A stretch of DNA of 64,000 bases from Adiantum capillus-veneris (GCA_014529385.2 CM043942.1:21312991-21376990), one strand, 5' to 3'. Positions 1 to 10,466 are shown, numbered from the stretch's first letter. The notes: a model not told the origin generated them from the sequence alone. Made by a program: numbers and translations.

Positions 1-2091
1 AATCCTTTGGTTTCACCACCACGTACTCCGCACACCAAAAGCGTACATATTCACTTGCCCACGGCATTTGCACCGAAGGCTGCATGTGAGGGTGATCAAA
101 GGTCATCACAAGAACGCCATGCCGTCGGTGAGACGAATGTTGTCATTTGGGTGGACGACTAATTGTACCCTTATGATCCTATAAGCCGATTCCATCCATC
201 CTTTAATAGCCTTTTGACATGTCTTCAATATCTTGGGAGGGGAGAATCATGCTTGTTAGGCTATTGCAAGGGTTGTGTATGGATGCAGGTGCTTCTTTGC
301 ATTCGTGGATGCACGAATGTCAAGCTCTTCAACTCAAGACGATGGCATTACAAGAAAGTATTACCTCTTCAGAGAGAGAGGTTGAAACTCTTCAATAGTA
401 AATGCAGAAAAAGGATGCCCACATTATGAAGCTTGGCAACACCATCACATATTTGAAAGAAACACCCCTTGGGACAAGGGAGCGCAAACGCCTGTATTCA
501 TCCATTGAAACCCTTGCACATCTGGGTGGAGCACGCAAACAACGAGTGACATCCATAAGGTGATTTGTTTTTAACTTGCAAGATACATTCTTACTTCACA
601 CTGCTTTCTAACATTTATCTTATTGGTTGCTAGAAACTTCATCTAGGAGGCATGAGTTGGAAGAAGCCAATACGATCGAGTCAACCTTCTCACTAGTTGT
701 CTCAATACCCATGATGTGATTTTTATCTTACAATCACCTGGGGGAAAGCACGTTAAGGATGCAGTCAGGAGTACTTTCATGGATTTTTGAGAGAACTCCA
801 TGGATCATAGAAGTAATACACTCCCAAATTCAAGGTGAGAAGTTGGAGGTTGAGTATTTTGGTAGCTTTGATGTGGATCGGCACCAAGGTGGGGACTTGA
901 AGACCATAAAGTGTTTGCTTGGCTGCAAACAAGGGGCTTCTTCTCTCATGCCTTGTCCATTTTTCACTCGAGGATACAAACCTAACAAACAAAAAGCACA
1001 CAAGAACTCTACAAAGGGCGATTCAATGCTTCCATGGCAAGGGCATGGAGAAGAAGGGTTGGACTATCGTGATGTCGGAGATGAAGTCATAGTATGGGAA
1101 GCGTCTATTTTGAGATGTCCCATGCTCAATGCCCCAGAACGTGCACAAAAGGAGTAGGCTTGGAATCCAATCTTTCCATTTCCTCTATTGAATATACATT
1201 TTTGTACATTACACATATTCATGCGCGTTTTTTATAGGCTATTGAAGCTCTTCATTGACTATGCTTTCACATGAAGCCATTGAAAAAGTCCCAGGAAGTG
1301 ATCGAAAGGGTGGAGGCACTCTTGAATTCCATTGGCTGTCACGGTGAAAATTTGTCCTATCATTGTTGTAAAGAACACAAGGGATGCCCATGAAATTGCC
1401 CCGCAAGTGTCAACGAGTGGACAAAAAGGTAGACACTTTTTGAAGAAAGAAAACTAAGGAAAGCCACGGTGATATGATGCTCCAAACAACTCCAACCACA
1501 AGACAAGTAACCTTTGCGAGCTTTGGAAGGAATTATGCAAAGCTACTACTGACAATGATTCAAATGGTGAGCTTGCAAACAAGCGCAAGCAAGCTTGGAC
1601 ACATTTTGATAAAATGGTCAAGCTTATGGGCCTTACTAGCACAATAGAAGAAAAACGCCAATCATTTCAAGAAGCCTTGGCGGATTTCACCAAGGTCTTC
1701 ACCCTTTCTTGGGGTGAAAATAACATCACACATTACATGGTAAGGTTACGTAGTGAACTTATTGTTTGTAAGAGATTGTTTTCATTAAATAATGTGCATC
1801 ATTTTCTCATGTGACTAGCATATCTTGTTTGCACATGGTGCAGTTTTTGTGCACAAATATGGTTCTCTTGAGATTGTTAGTACTGGAGAAGTCCCATTAT
1901 TGAGCAAGAGAGGTGTAATTCAAAAATACTCGACATGGTGGTGGAATGGTGCAATCCAATTATTTGGAGGAGATGCTCAACTGGTTTTTTCGCACAACAT
2001 TTGCTCGTAAGCTCACAATGGAGCGTGCACGACAATCCAAGATTGCTAGGGAAGTGTGCAAATTGAGTCATCAAGAGCACAACAACAAGTG
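1..2091 (+). pseudogene. Degenerate coding region, transposase-like remnant, cut by LTR insertion
   Basis: Several short frames on the + strand read like decayed protein rather than random sequence. Around 210-560 there is a charged, heptad-like stretch (SEREVETLQ, then MQKKDAHIMKLGNTITYLKE) interrupted by stops. Around 1500-1740 a block contains LWKELCKATTDND, ELANKRKQAW and LTSTIEEKRQSFQEAL. Around 1735-2090, across frames, HYMHILFAHGAVFVHKYGS is followed by a GGG-rich segment and a basic tail. The 'Y-x-H-x-L-x-x-H ... GS' layout recalls the C-terminal part of some uncharacterised transposase-like eukaryotic proteins, but I cannot assign a family. The last frame runs straight into the LTR that starts at 2092, so the LTR element inserted into it; I could not find the continuation after 11,032. 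Introns versus frameshifts cannot be separated by eye. Confidence 0.35.
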
Positions 2092-2278
2092 TGTTAACCC
2101 TCACGGCACACGGACACCCTATGATCTATAAACGTTGTATTATTTAGAGTCAGGTACCGGGCTTGTCGGACCAATAGGAAAAGGTAGAGTGATCGCCGAT
2201 GAGAGGCGCACTTTAACTTGGACATTCAAGGGATTAGTTGGTTAAGCATGGGCGCCCAAGTGTGAATGGGGTGAGCTC

Positions 2279-2287
2279 CTATAAAAG
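2279..2287 (+). promoter_or_regulatory. TATA box in the 5' LTR
   Basis: CTATAAAAG lies about 190 bases into the LTR and is preserved in the second LTR at 10654-10662. The reverse-strand solo LTR has a changed version (CATATAAAAG, around 38766-38775). It is the likely core promoter, with transcription starting some 30 bases downstream; the start site itself is inferred. Confidence 0.6.
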
Positions 2288-2376
2288 CCAACTAAACCTA
2301 ATTTTTACTCATTCTCTCATTTGTGCAATTGAAGAGTGCTCTTGCTCCATCTCCATCTTCTTCTTCTTCACCTCCT

Positions 2377-2412
<36 letters not shown>

Positions 2413-2422
2413 TGTGTGTGTG
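2377..2422 (+). repeat. Compound (TG)n(AG)n(TG)n microsatellite inside LTR
   Basis: TG repeat followed by an AG run and another TG run. The matching stretch in the 3' LTR (10752-10798) has a longer GA run and lacks the final TG run, and the solo LTR carries the complementary CT/AC tract (about 38617-38680). The tract therefore predates the copies and has changed length since. Confidence 0.9.
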
Positions 2423-2663
2423 CGATCGAGCATTACGAAGGCACGACGGCGGCGAAGCGGTTGAGCGCGGCACGACTGCAGCTTCTTCTTCATCGCGGCG
2501 AGGAATCCACCACGAAGGCGAGCGTAGAGCGGTGAGTGACACACCCTTTGTTTTCTTGAGCTTGCTAGTTTAGGCTTGTTGTGTGCTTGGAGCCGTTTGT
2601 GGCTCGCATACGGTGTATTGGCAAGTCCCTTGCTTCGACAGTGCGGCAAGGAGCGCACATTTT

Positions 2664-2681
2664 TGGCGCCGCTGCCGGGGA
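2664..2681 (+). promoter_or_regulatory. Primer binding site, tRNA-Asp type
   Basis: TGGCGCCGCTGCCGGGGA matches the reverse complement of the 3' end of plant tRNA-Asp except for one base (C where the usual site has T, position 9). This is where minus-strand DNA synthesis would be primed. It lies 23 bases after the LTR end at 2640, or 4 bases after the alternative end at 2659. Confidence 0.8.
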
Positions 2682-2769
2682 TATGCCCTACACTAAGCTC
2701 GGTTAGCACTTTACGCTTCCTTGTGGTGCAATTTCTATCATAGGAAAGGCAGGGAAGGAGTGTGTGGAG

Positions 2770-3165
2770 ATTTCTGTTTTTTGCGTTTTCTGCATTTGCT
2801 GTCAAGTTTCAATTTCTGCTATTGTCTGCGTTTTTTCAATTTCCGCAATTTCTGCATTTTCAAGTTCGGCGTTTTCAATTTCTGCAATTTTCTGCATTTC
2901 TGCGTTTTTTTAATTTTCTGCAATTTTTGCGTTTTTTTTGCAATTTCTGCAATTTCTGCGATTTTCTGCAATTTCTGCATTTCTGCGTTTTTCAATTTTC
3001 TGCATTTTTTCAATTTCTGCGTTTTCTGAAATTTCTGCATATCTGCGTTTTCTGCAATTTTTGCACATCTGCGTTTTCAATTTCTGTATTTTCTGCACCA
3101 AAAAGAAAAAGAAAAAAAAAATCTGGAAAAAAAATATTTTAAAAAAAAAAAACGGAAATTAAAAG
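2770..3165 (+). repeat. Low-complexity leader: TTTCTGCAATTT-type repeats, then A-rich tract
   Basis: From about 2770 to 3095 the sequence is an irregular array of 'caatttctgc / gttttctgcaatt' units of roughly 10-12 bases. Reading frames through it give artificial F/C/N repeats. It is followed by an A-rich run to about 3165. It forms the untranslated leader between the primer binding site and the Gag frame. Confidence 0.85.
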
Positions 3166-3225
3166 CGCGAGCGAGCGGGTAAATTTTTCGAAAATAAAAA
3201 ACGTGACTCTTAAAACGGACGGGTT

Positions 3226-3273
3226 CCAAGCCCAAGCCCAAGCCCAAGCCCAAGCCCAAGCCCAGGCCCAGGC
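3226..3273 (+). repeat. CCCAAG hexamer tandem repeat
   Basis: About seven to eight copies of CCAAGC/CCCAGG hexamers in the leader of the gag-protease element. Period six keeps any reading frame open, but no gene is apparent here. Confidence 0.9.
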
Positions 3274-3657
3274 CTCAGTCCTCAGTCTTATGATATATAC
3301 TACACTCACTCTTATATATATACCCTACTCCCTCAAGATAGAATGAGAGCATGTGGGACAAGTCCTCCACTCTCCTCCTTTCTCTTCCCACTTGCACCCT
3401 TAGACTTTCTAGTTTGGGCCTAGTTCCCTACTGGAAATTGACAGTTTTAGGGATTCCGAGGGCATAGAGTGACCAAACGGAGGGCTGTAAAGCACGGCAC
3501 GACCCTCTGACCGATACGCTCGTTTCGAGCTATCACACGGTCCATTCCACGACACGCTCTAAAAAATCTAGCAAAAAAAACAAACAAAAAACACGCTAAA
3601 AACTAGTCACAAGGCCTCCTAGAGCAGCTTTTTGACACCTTAGGGTATCAAAAGCAC

Positions 3658-4449
3658 ATGCACTTACGCTCTGGGCGGGTGCTAGAACACGAGCATATTG
3701 AGAGTGCCTCTGTTCATACGGACACCCATTACCCATCCACGATAAGCTCTAGACCCTCAGCGGGGACACAAGGTAGCACCACCCAAGACCCTAAAATAGC
3801 CGCTAGTGATTCCTCCTCCGACTCAGAAATCATGGAAGCATACCCTACCCAAAACACTGAGAGAGAAGGCCATGCACCTCCCGAAGCTCCACAGCCTAGT
3901 ACTAGTATGTTTAGCCGTTTCATGGAAACATTAGGTAGAGCTACTCGCTCGGAACCTGATGCAAATGAAGCACACGAAGGGGGTGGGGAAGTGGACTCTC
4001 CTTTCACATCGCACGTGGACCCCACACCCCCAAAGAGTGTCCATGTGGATATCCTGCCAACTTCTTACCAAGAAGGCCCTGTTGAGCTGCCTTCTTCAGA
4101 AGTTCCCTCTAGAGTACCGTTGGTGACAAGTAAAACCACGGGGAGCAACATTGCTTCTACCTCACAAGAAACCATTAACACGTCGACTCTAGAAGGATTG
4201 TTCATTAATGATCATTGGACATACGACCTCCACACTGAGGTGTTGACGGATCTACACTCTGGCCACGCCTACCATGTAGGATGGATAGAGATTGTACAAT
4301 CCACCTCTAGTGCCACGAGCATCGAAGATCAACAGAAAATGATCTGTAATGTTATCCATGGCATTATTCAATCAGAAAGGCAAAACCGAGGGGTAAATAT
4401 ACTCTCAAATGGCCCCATGAGATTTTTGGATACGAGCAAGGCTCAATAG
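3658..4449 (+). pseudogene. N-terminal segment of Gag-Pro polyprotein
   Basis: 263 codons starting with ATG (MHLRSGR) after a non-coding leader; ends at a TAG (4447-4449) that lies in the same frame as the large Gag-Pro frame starting at 4465. The segment is hydrophilic and rich in S, T, E and P, with no catalytic motif, as expected for the poorly conserved N-terminus of a plant gypsy Gag. The opening MHLRSGR-like sequence suggests the true translation start. The simplest reading is that one nonsense change (CAG to TAG would do it) split an originally single polyprotein. Programmed readthrough is the alternative and cannot be excluded from one copy. Confidence 0.7.
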
Positions 4450-4464
4450 CCTACTCTATCACAA

Positions 4465-7400
4465 ATGGAGACTCCTCTAATGAGCCCCATGGACCCATCT
4501 TACGTCATTTCACTTGGGGTCTCTATGCAATCTGAGCCTCCGAGCGAAAACTTTAGCTTCCCTAACTTGGCTCAACCCTCTATCAAGGAAAACACAGTGC
4601 TCACTCCAGGGATAAGCCTGACAGAGAATGTACCGATGACATCTACGGTTAGCGCAGTGCCACTACCTAGTGTCGTAGTACCTAATATGGGGCCTCGACC
4701 ATATGTGCTTCTATCCCCTTATGCACACATGGCCCCCACACCTCCAATTGTACCACTTGCTTATGCTCCTCGAGTGCCGCTCCCTAGCTCTTATCCGAGT
4801 GGACCTATGCCCGGTTATGTTCCATATCCTGCATCATCCACACATATGCCAAGACCGGCACCCGTTCCTCTCCCACATATGATTCCAAGAGTACCTCCAC
4901 CGGCCCTGCCTCCTCACATAGGTGACTTGGCAGCGTTTGCTCAAACCATAGGTCGATCTATCGCGGAAAATATGCGTCACGCATCTGATAGAGAGCCTAG
5001 AAGTAAGGCAGTACAAATTGCCAAACTCACGCAAAAATTCAATGGGGACGAAGATGCTAGAAAACACATTGAAGTGTTTGCACAAGTATGTGATTCCTTA
5101 GGGGAACGCAACGAACTACATAAGTGCAATGCCTTAAGCTTGACATTAAGTGGGAAGGCTGGAGATTGGTATAGAACCCTAAGGGTGGACGAGAAAACAA
5201 TCTACCCTACCCTTCGAAGGTTGTTTCTAAAGGAGTACATACGAGAAGGTGTGCTTTGGGGTGTAGCATCTCAGCTACAGAAGGCCGAACGTAAGGAAGG
5301 AGAGTCAGTAAGGGACTTCATTAGTCGTCTAAAGCACTTAAACTCTCGTTGCCCTGTAAATGAGCGCTTCAACAATAACCAACTGCTTGATCGATTCATT
5401 CGAGGGTTGAGGAATGAAGGAATCTATAATGGACTAGTGATTAGAGGTATCACAACCTGGGAAGATGTCACTGCCAATGCAATCCAATTAGAGGACAACT
5501 TGATGATAGCAGGCATGAGGGTGTCTACTGACACGAGATCCACTAGCTCACAAGCCATTGAGTATGAACCCATGACTGCAAAGCCCATTGCCAATGAGCC
5601 AAAGGTATTTGAGACATTCTTGACAGACCTCACCAAGGCAATCCAAGAGTCTCTTAAGGATAATCGACCCCCTCAAAATAGTCACATGTATCCAAGAAGG
5701 GAGCAACAATGGTGTTCCATTTGCTTAGGTCCACATAGCACTAGTGAGTGCCCTACGTTTAGAGTAAAATTTAATGGAACTTGTAACGCATGTGGTAGGT
5801 ATGGTCACCAAGCTAAGGATTGTTTAATGATCAAACGTATGATGGCAAATAGACCACCTGTAGCCTGGACGGATGCGCCTCGAGCTTCTGTATTGATGCC
5901 TACTCCACCTGTTGAGCAACTACCGCAACACATGGTTCCTAGATCTCAAAATGTTGTACAAGCTACACCGCTACCACCTCCTGTGCTAGGACCGCAGCCC
6001 CCGCATCCAAGAGTCGCCCCTATGAACCAAGTGGGTTGCGAGCCATCTAATGCTTATGCAGATGGTTGTGAGGAGGAAATAGACACTAGTATTGCCTACG
6101 GACTTGATACATTGGAAGAATGTCCTATATACTACATGGAAGATTGTTGGGGACAAGTCAAGCCGGTTTATCAAGCTGCTGCTCTCGCATCCAGAGGTCA
6201 AAATATCAACACCCAGGCTAGGAGGCCACCTCTTCAATGCTACGAGTGTGGTGGACCACATCGAGTAGCGGAGTGCCCTATTAGGCTGCAAAAGAATGCT
6301 GCACAGATGCAAATGAATCAAGGGAGCACGTCTGCAATGCCAATACTCACATGTAATCGTTGTGGCATAGATCACTTGATTGCCCAATGCCCCTATAACC
6401 CAAATGCGCCTAAAATCACACCCCTGAATTTGGTCGAAATTGCTAGTGTGACATCGCCAATACCACCCGTCGCACCCGCTTACGCGATTACACGGTCCAT
6501 GCTTCAAGGGCCAGGCCATATCCTCGAAGAGAGAGATACCGCGTCAGTTATCCAAGCAAAGAAAAAGAAGACACGAAGGAAGAAGTCGCAGAATACGGAA
6601 AATTCAAAGCCAAGTTCCAAAACAAACATAGGAACAGGAGATGACCCCGTGTATATGAATGACCTCGAGGATGATTCAGATTCAGTCGAGACAATGGAGA
6701 CTAGAACCAATACCACAAAGAGAAAGACCGACAAAGAAAACCGTAACATGGAACCAAATGAAAACCGAATAAGAGAAAATCATAAAGAGCCTCTGAAAAC
6801 ACCACAAGTGTTTCCAAATCCAATCCAAGACCCCCAAGATAAACCGCAGGGGCAAAAAGGGAAGAATTGTAAAAAGAAGATTGGGACGTACCCAAACCCA
6901 GTAGACGAGATTGAGCAGGTGAAACATCTAAGAGATTTAGTGGAGGAGACTCAAAGGAAACTAGAACCAGAACCCATGCAGGTCAAAATTCATGACACAG
7001 TGTTTCCCACGCAAGTTCATCCACCCCACATGAACCATAGACCGTTAGCCATATCTAGTATCATCCAAGAAGGGAGTGAGGACGGGACATCAGAAAGTGA
7101 GCATACACCCTTCTTGTTGGAAAGGATGTTTAACAAAGGAATACCTGATCCCATTGAGGAATATGAGATTCCATCCTCACCAGTTCCTAGTCAAGGACCT
7201 ACACCCTGCAAAACGCCAATGAATGTTGCCAAACTAGTGGACTTCATGTCTTCTGAGGTCCGAACCACGATCATAGCAAAGCTATATGGAGATCCTGAGT
7301 TATTCCTTGCACTTCGAGCATTCCTTAACGGAGAGCTACGAATGGGATTACCGCATTTTGCGCAACCAAATAGGCCTGACTCAATTATGATTGATGAGGA

Positions 7401-7713
7401 AAATCATGTGCAATCACTTGACTTAGATGGACACGAGTCTGTGATCGAGGTACCCATTAACGAATTAGGGCAGTATTTTGAAGGAGACGAGTCTAATGCG
7501 ACCCTACCCATCACTACCAAGGGATTAACTATAAAGGGAATTCTTGATGGTGGTGCGGGAGTTAGCATCGTTACAAAAGATTGTTGGGAATCCATGGGAA
7601 AACCCCGCCTCAGTGTTACTAACATTGTGGTAAAGATGGAAAATGGTACCATAGCCAAACCTATGGGGATGCTCAAGGATCTTAAGATCAAAGTTCTAGG
7701 ACACAAGGTATGA
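4465..7713 (+). CDS. Gag-protease polyprotein, central part, four zinc knuckles
   Basis: A 1082-codon frame. Residues about 30-170 are rich in proline. Residues about 180-360 form a typical retrotransposon Gag core (AGDWYRTL, ERKEGESVRDFISRLK, RFIRGL). Four CCHC zinc knuckles follow, at about residues 417, 440, 592 and 630. The second is the standard C-x2-C-x4-H-x4-C (CNACGRYGHQAKDC); the other three have one residue less before His (CSICLGPHSTSEC, CYECGGPHRVAEC, CNRCGIDHLIAQC). A lysine-rich linker leads to a retropepsin-like motif near the end (GILDGGAGVSIVTKDC), with DGGA where most retropepsins have DSG/DTG. The frame stops at TGA (7711-7713) inside the protease and continues in phase from 7714. 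Gag would package element RNA and the protease would mature it. Confidence 0.85.
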   Translation: METPLMSPMDPSYVISLGVSMQSEPPSENFSFPNLAQPSIKENTVLTPGISLTENVPMTSTVSAVPLPSVVVPNMGPRPYVLLSPYAHMAPTPPIVPLAYAPRVPLPSSYPSGPMPGYVPYPASSTHMPRPAPVPLPHMIPRVPPPALPPHIGDLAAFAQTIGRSIAENMRHASDREPRSKAVQIAKLTQKFNGDEDARKHIEVFAQVCDSLGERNELHKCNALSLTLSGKAGDWYRTLRVDEKTIYPTLRRLFLKEYIREGVLWGVASQLQKAERKEGESVRDFISRLKHLNSRCPVNERFNNNQLLDRFIRGLRNEGIYNGLVIRGITTWEDVTANAIQLEDNLMIAGMRVSTDTRSTSSQAIEYEPMTAKPIANEPKVFETFLTDLTKAIQESLKDNRPPQNSHMYPRREQQWCSICLGPHSTSECPTFRVKFNGTCNACGRYGHQAKDCLMIKRMMANRPPVAWTDAPRASVLMPTPPVEQLPQHMVPRSQNVVQATPLPPPVLGPQPPHPRVAPMNQVGCEPSNAYADGCEEEIDTSIAYGLDTLEECPIYYMEDCWGQVKPVYQAAALASRGQNINTQARRPPLQCYECGGPHRVAECPIRLQKNAAQMQMNQGSTSAMPILTCNRCGIDHLIAQCPYNPNAPKITPLNLVEIASVTSPIPPVAPAYAITRSMLQGPGHILEERDTASVIQAKKKKTRRKKSQNTENSKPSSKTNIGTGDDPVYMNDLEDDSDSVETMETRTNTTKRKTDKENRNMEPNENRIRENHKEPLKTPQVFPNPIQDPQDKPQGQKGKNCKKKIGTYPNPVDEIEQVKHLRDLVEETQRKLEPEPMQVKIHDTVFPTQVHPPHMNHRPLAISSIIQEGSEDGTSESEHTPFLLERMFNKGIPDPIEEYEIPSSPVPSQGPTPCKTPMNVAKLVDFMSSEVRTTIIAKLYGDPELFLALRAFLNGELRMGLPHFAQPNRPDSIMIDEENHVQSLDLDGHESVIEVPINELGQYFEGDESNATLPITTKGLTIKGILDGGAGVSIVTKDCWESMGKPRLSVTNIVVKMENGTIAKPMGMLKDLKIKVLGHKV

Positions 7714-8838
7714 CATACGTTCATTGTAATGGATTTCTCTAAACACCTTATGTCATATGAAATGATTTTCGGACGACCATTCATGAGGGAAGCACAAATG
7801 GTTCACGATTGGTCTAAAAATCATGTCTATTTGCAATTCCAAGACTCTGTCCTTAGACTGGATTTGGTGACTGGTAAGGTACACCCCTTAGGGAGTAAAA
7901 CCATTATTGATCATCGCTCTGACACCACAGTTCACTCGGCCCCACTACAATATTGTTACACTTGTAAGAAGGATACAGACATTGGCCAAGATTCTCCTTA
8001 TATGGATGTGTTACCGGGTATGACGGAATCAGACAATGTGGATTGGGTCCACCTAGCATCAACCATAGACACTTGGGGAAATAGGGGGACGACCTGGGTA
8101 ACACCTGAGGGGGATGAAATGCATATACCCTTAAATATGCTACAAGCAATGCATATCGCTTCTGACAAGACTCATCCTAAGGTAACAAAGAAAACATACA
8201 AGTGGGTCCCTAAAGCTTCTTTAGTGACCATAGCTAGTGCAAAAAAACAGAAGCCTTGTAAGAAACGTACGACTCGCTCCAAGAAAAGTAAGAAAATGTT
8301 GCGATGGATCCCTAAACGACTATTGGAAGCCCAAGGCTACTATCAAGGAAATGATCAAATCTGGGTGCCGAAACGTAGATTGTGCTCTTACCTATCACCT
8401 GACCCAAGTGAGCCCAATCCCGTAGCTCCAAAACGAATCAATGATCGTGGAAAGAAAAAAATCACAGAATGCTACACACCTGCTCCCGAGCTAGTTTGGG
8501 TACCAAAGAAAGAACGATTTGTTCCACCTAGCTCAGGAATGGGGGAGTCCCATGAAGCTTCTAGCTCCTCATGTAATACATCCATAGAGGTAAAAGCTTC
8601 TACGCAGCCTCCATCTATAGTAGTGGACCTCCATGAAGCTACAAAAGAATCCACACCTCCCAGTGTTCAAGAATCACCTGATGAACCACTTCAAGTTCGA
8701 TCCTGGGAGAGTACCTTACCACCCTTGCAACTTGACGAGGCACCTAGGGTAATAGAAAACTACTGGCAAAAATCCTCACCTATTACCAACTGGAACAATT
8801 GGTTTCAAAGGGTGACAAGCTCATTTCAAACGGTATGA
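7714..8838 (+). pseudogene. C-terminal part of protease plus W-V/I-P-K repeat region
   Basis: In phase with the preceding frame after one TGA. It begins with the second half of the protease (MIFGRPFMREAQ, the usual ILGRPW-type flap/dimer motif), so the protease domain is split only by the stop. Downstream, instead of reverse transcriptase, there is a region of about 230 residues with four copies of a W-V/I-P-K motif: KWVPKAS (about 8200), RWIPKRL (about 8305), IWVPKRR (about 8362) and VWVPKKE (about 8498), each embedded in lysine/arginine-rich sequence. It ends in an S/P/E-rich tail. The function of the motif repeats is unknown to me; nucleic acid or capsid binding is a guess. No pol domain follows. 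Confidence 0.7.
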
Positions 8839-8846
8839 TCTACCCA

Positions 8847-8857
8847 AGGAAGGGGGG
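8847..8857 (+). other. Internal polypurine tract copy
   Basis: AGGAAGGGGGG, directly after the end of the Gag-Pro frame, is identical to the terminal polypurine tract at 10454-10464. It is followed by AGTGTTTGCTGACAG. A second, internal tract could act as an extra plus-strand primer, or mark where a former 3' region was duplicated or replaced. Confidence 0.6.
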
Positions 8858-10453
8858 AGTGTTTGCTGACAGTCATCATTCATTTGTTTCCCTCTCAACC
8901 TTTTTCCCTGACCTCTCAATTCCAATCTTAGGGAATGTACATATAAAGCTTTATACTCACAAAAAAAATAAAAATAAAGAGCAAGAGCAATTAGCAAACG
9001 AGTATGCACATTAAAGTCAAAACATTAACTCAGACCTACACATTCACATCTGGTACAGTGAAATAGAAACCTATGCCATAAAACACCTTTGATCCTCATC
9101 ACTTGAGTGATGGAGGGTAGGTAAGATTAGTACGATAGAGTGTTTCTGTTTTAGAGTTGAGAGATTAGCAAAGTTCTCTTTTCCCACTGATGTTCCTCCT
9201 GGAGGTATTCCTTTTGTTTCATAGTGTGTACAGGAGCATGTTGCTATTGGTAGGATTTGGACCTTCATGGAACCTTTCTCTCGTTCACACTTCAAATCAA
9301 GCACGACCATCAACACAAACATGTGTTTCTTGTCCATTAGCATTGCCCTTATCTTTTTGCATCTATGATTGTCTGCTTTGATTGTGATTGGTAGCATAAT
9401 ATTCAGCGCATTTGCTTAGTATCAAACATTTAATTCAATGCAATCTTTTGTCATAATCACTTGTTTAGGTGTAAAAATCAAGCAGTCCGACTAAGCTAGT
9501 TTGACCAAGCTAGGTATTAGAAATCTTCTCTTAATACCATGGGGAATGACTTCCTAATAAGCAATGGTTTCTTAGGTTCTTAATCCGATTTAGGCAGCAT
9601 TGTATGAAATGTACTAGGGCTTTCTAGTGGGCTTAACCCTATTGACCTTTAGCTTAAGTATTATAAAGGGAGTTTACTAATGTGATGAGCCTGGGGAGTG
9701 TAACAGTGTTATATGACCCCCCAAAGTTACAAAATTAAAATGCTGAAAATGAACAAGCAAAAAATCAAAGTGCCACAATGTAAAATTTTAAGCTGGAAGA
9801 GAAATCTCAGCTTGATTTGGTACTTCACTCACATGTATAGCCTATGGTACTAGAGCCCTAGAGGTTCCCAGTGTGGGCGCTTTTCCTTGAGAAGCAAAAA
9901 ACCCAAGGCATACAAAATAAGCACACACATCATAATTGAATCAATGTGAAAAGACCTTGGGGGGTCAAAGAAAAAGTAATCAGTCAGGCGATGATTTCAT
10001 GAGAAATTCCTTTTATGGTAGCTTAACTACAAAGTCTTCTAGATATAGCCTCTAGTCAGCCCTCGAACATCAATACTTGGCTCTCGCGATTAAACAACTT
10101 AATTGACCACAGAAAATTAAGAAGCTTACCCATGGTATTAATATTCGATCTCTAGTGCCTTTCGACCGTCAAATTAGCGACCCCAGACTTGTTTAATTTT
10201 CTACCTTTACATCTGTTTATGCATTTGATTACATTGCAATTTAATGTTCATTGCTATCAAATTGTTTGAAATTCTTTGACCAATAAATGTGTCTACCTAA
10301 AACTGCATATGCTTTTTAAGAAAATGCAATTACTGTGCCAATGTTGTTTGATTTTGCAGTGACTAAAGAAGGCTAAGGACATTCATCTCAAATGCTCTTC
10401 CACCTCGACGAACCAGCTTCAACTCAATAGCTTCCGAGGACGGAATCTACATC
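8858..10453 (+). other. Non-coding 3' region of the gag-protease element
   Basis: About 1.6 kb between the Gag-Pro frame and the terminal polypurine tract. I see no reverse transcriptase, RNase H, integrase or envelope-like motif in any frame and only short chance frames. Long 3' non-coding regions of this kind occur in non-autonomous plant LTR elements. Confidence 0.7.
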
Positions 10454-10466
10454 AGGAAGGGGGGCA
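10454..10466 (+). other. Terminal polypurine tract
   Basis: AGGAAGGGGGGCA abuts the 3' LTR start (TGTTAACC at 10467). This is the expected primer position for plus-strand DNA synthesis. Confidence 0.8.

Larger units (their letters stand above)
2092..2640 (+). repeat. 5' LTR of the gag-protease element
   Basis: Nearly identical to 10467-11017 and homologous to a reverse-strand copy at 38404-38964. It starts TGTTAACC. The end is set at ...TTCGACA (2640) because the solo copy ends at the equivalent point; an alternative end is ...GCGCACA at 2659, five bases before the primer binding site. A TATA box lies at 2279-2287 and a compound TG/GA microsatellite at 2377-2422. Confidence 0.85.

Noticed and set aside
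2721-3162. Overlapping open frames of 60-126 codons on both strands
   Set aside because: They arise from the low-complexity TTTCTGCAATTT repeats, and the products are F/C/N or K/Q/N repeats.
3226-3273. Interstitial telomere-like repeat
   Set aside because: The unit is CCCAAG, not the plant telomere unit CCCTAAA, and it lies in a retroelement leader.
6504-6927. Reverse-strand frames inside the Gag-Pro region (also 5986-6519 and others)
   Set aside because: Shadows of the forward frame without domain content.
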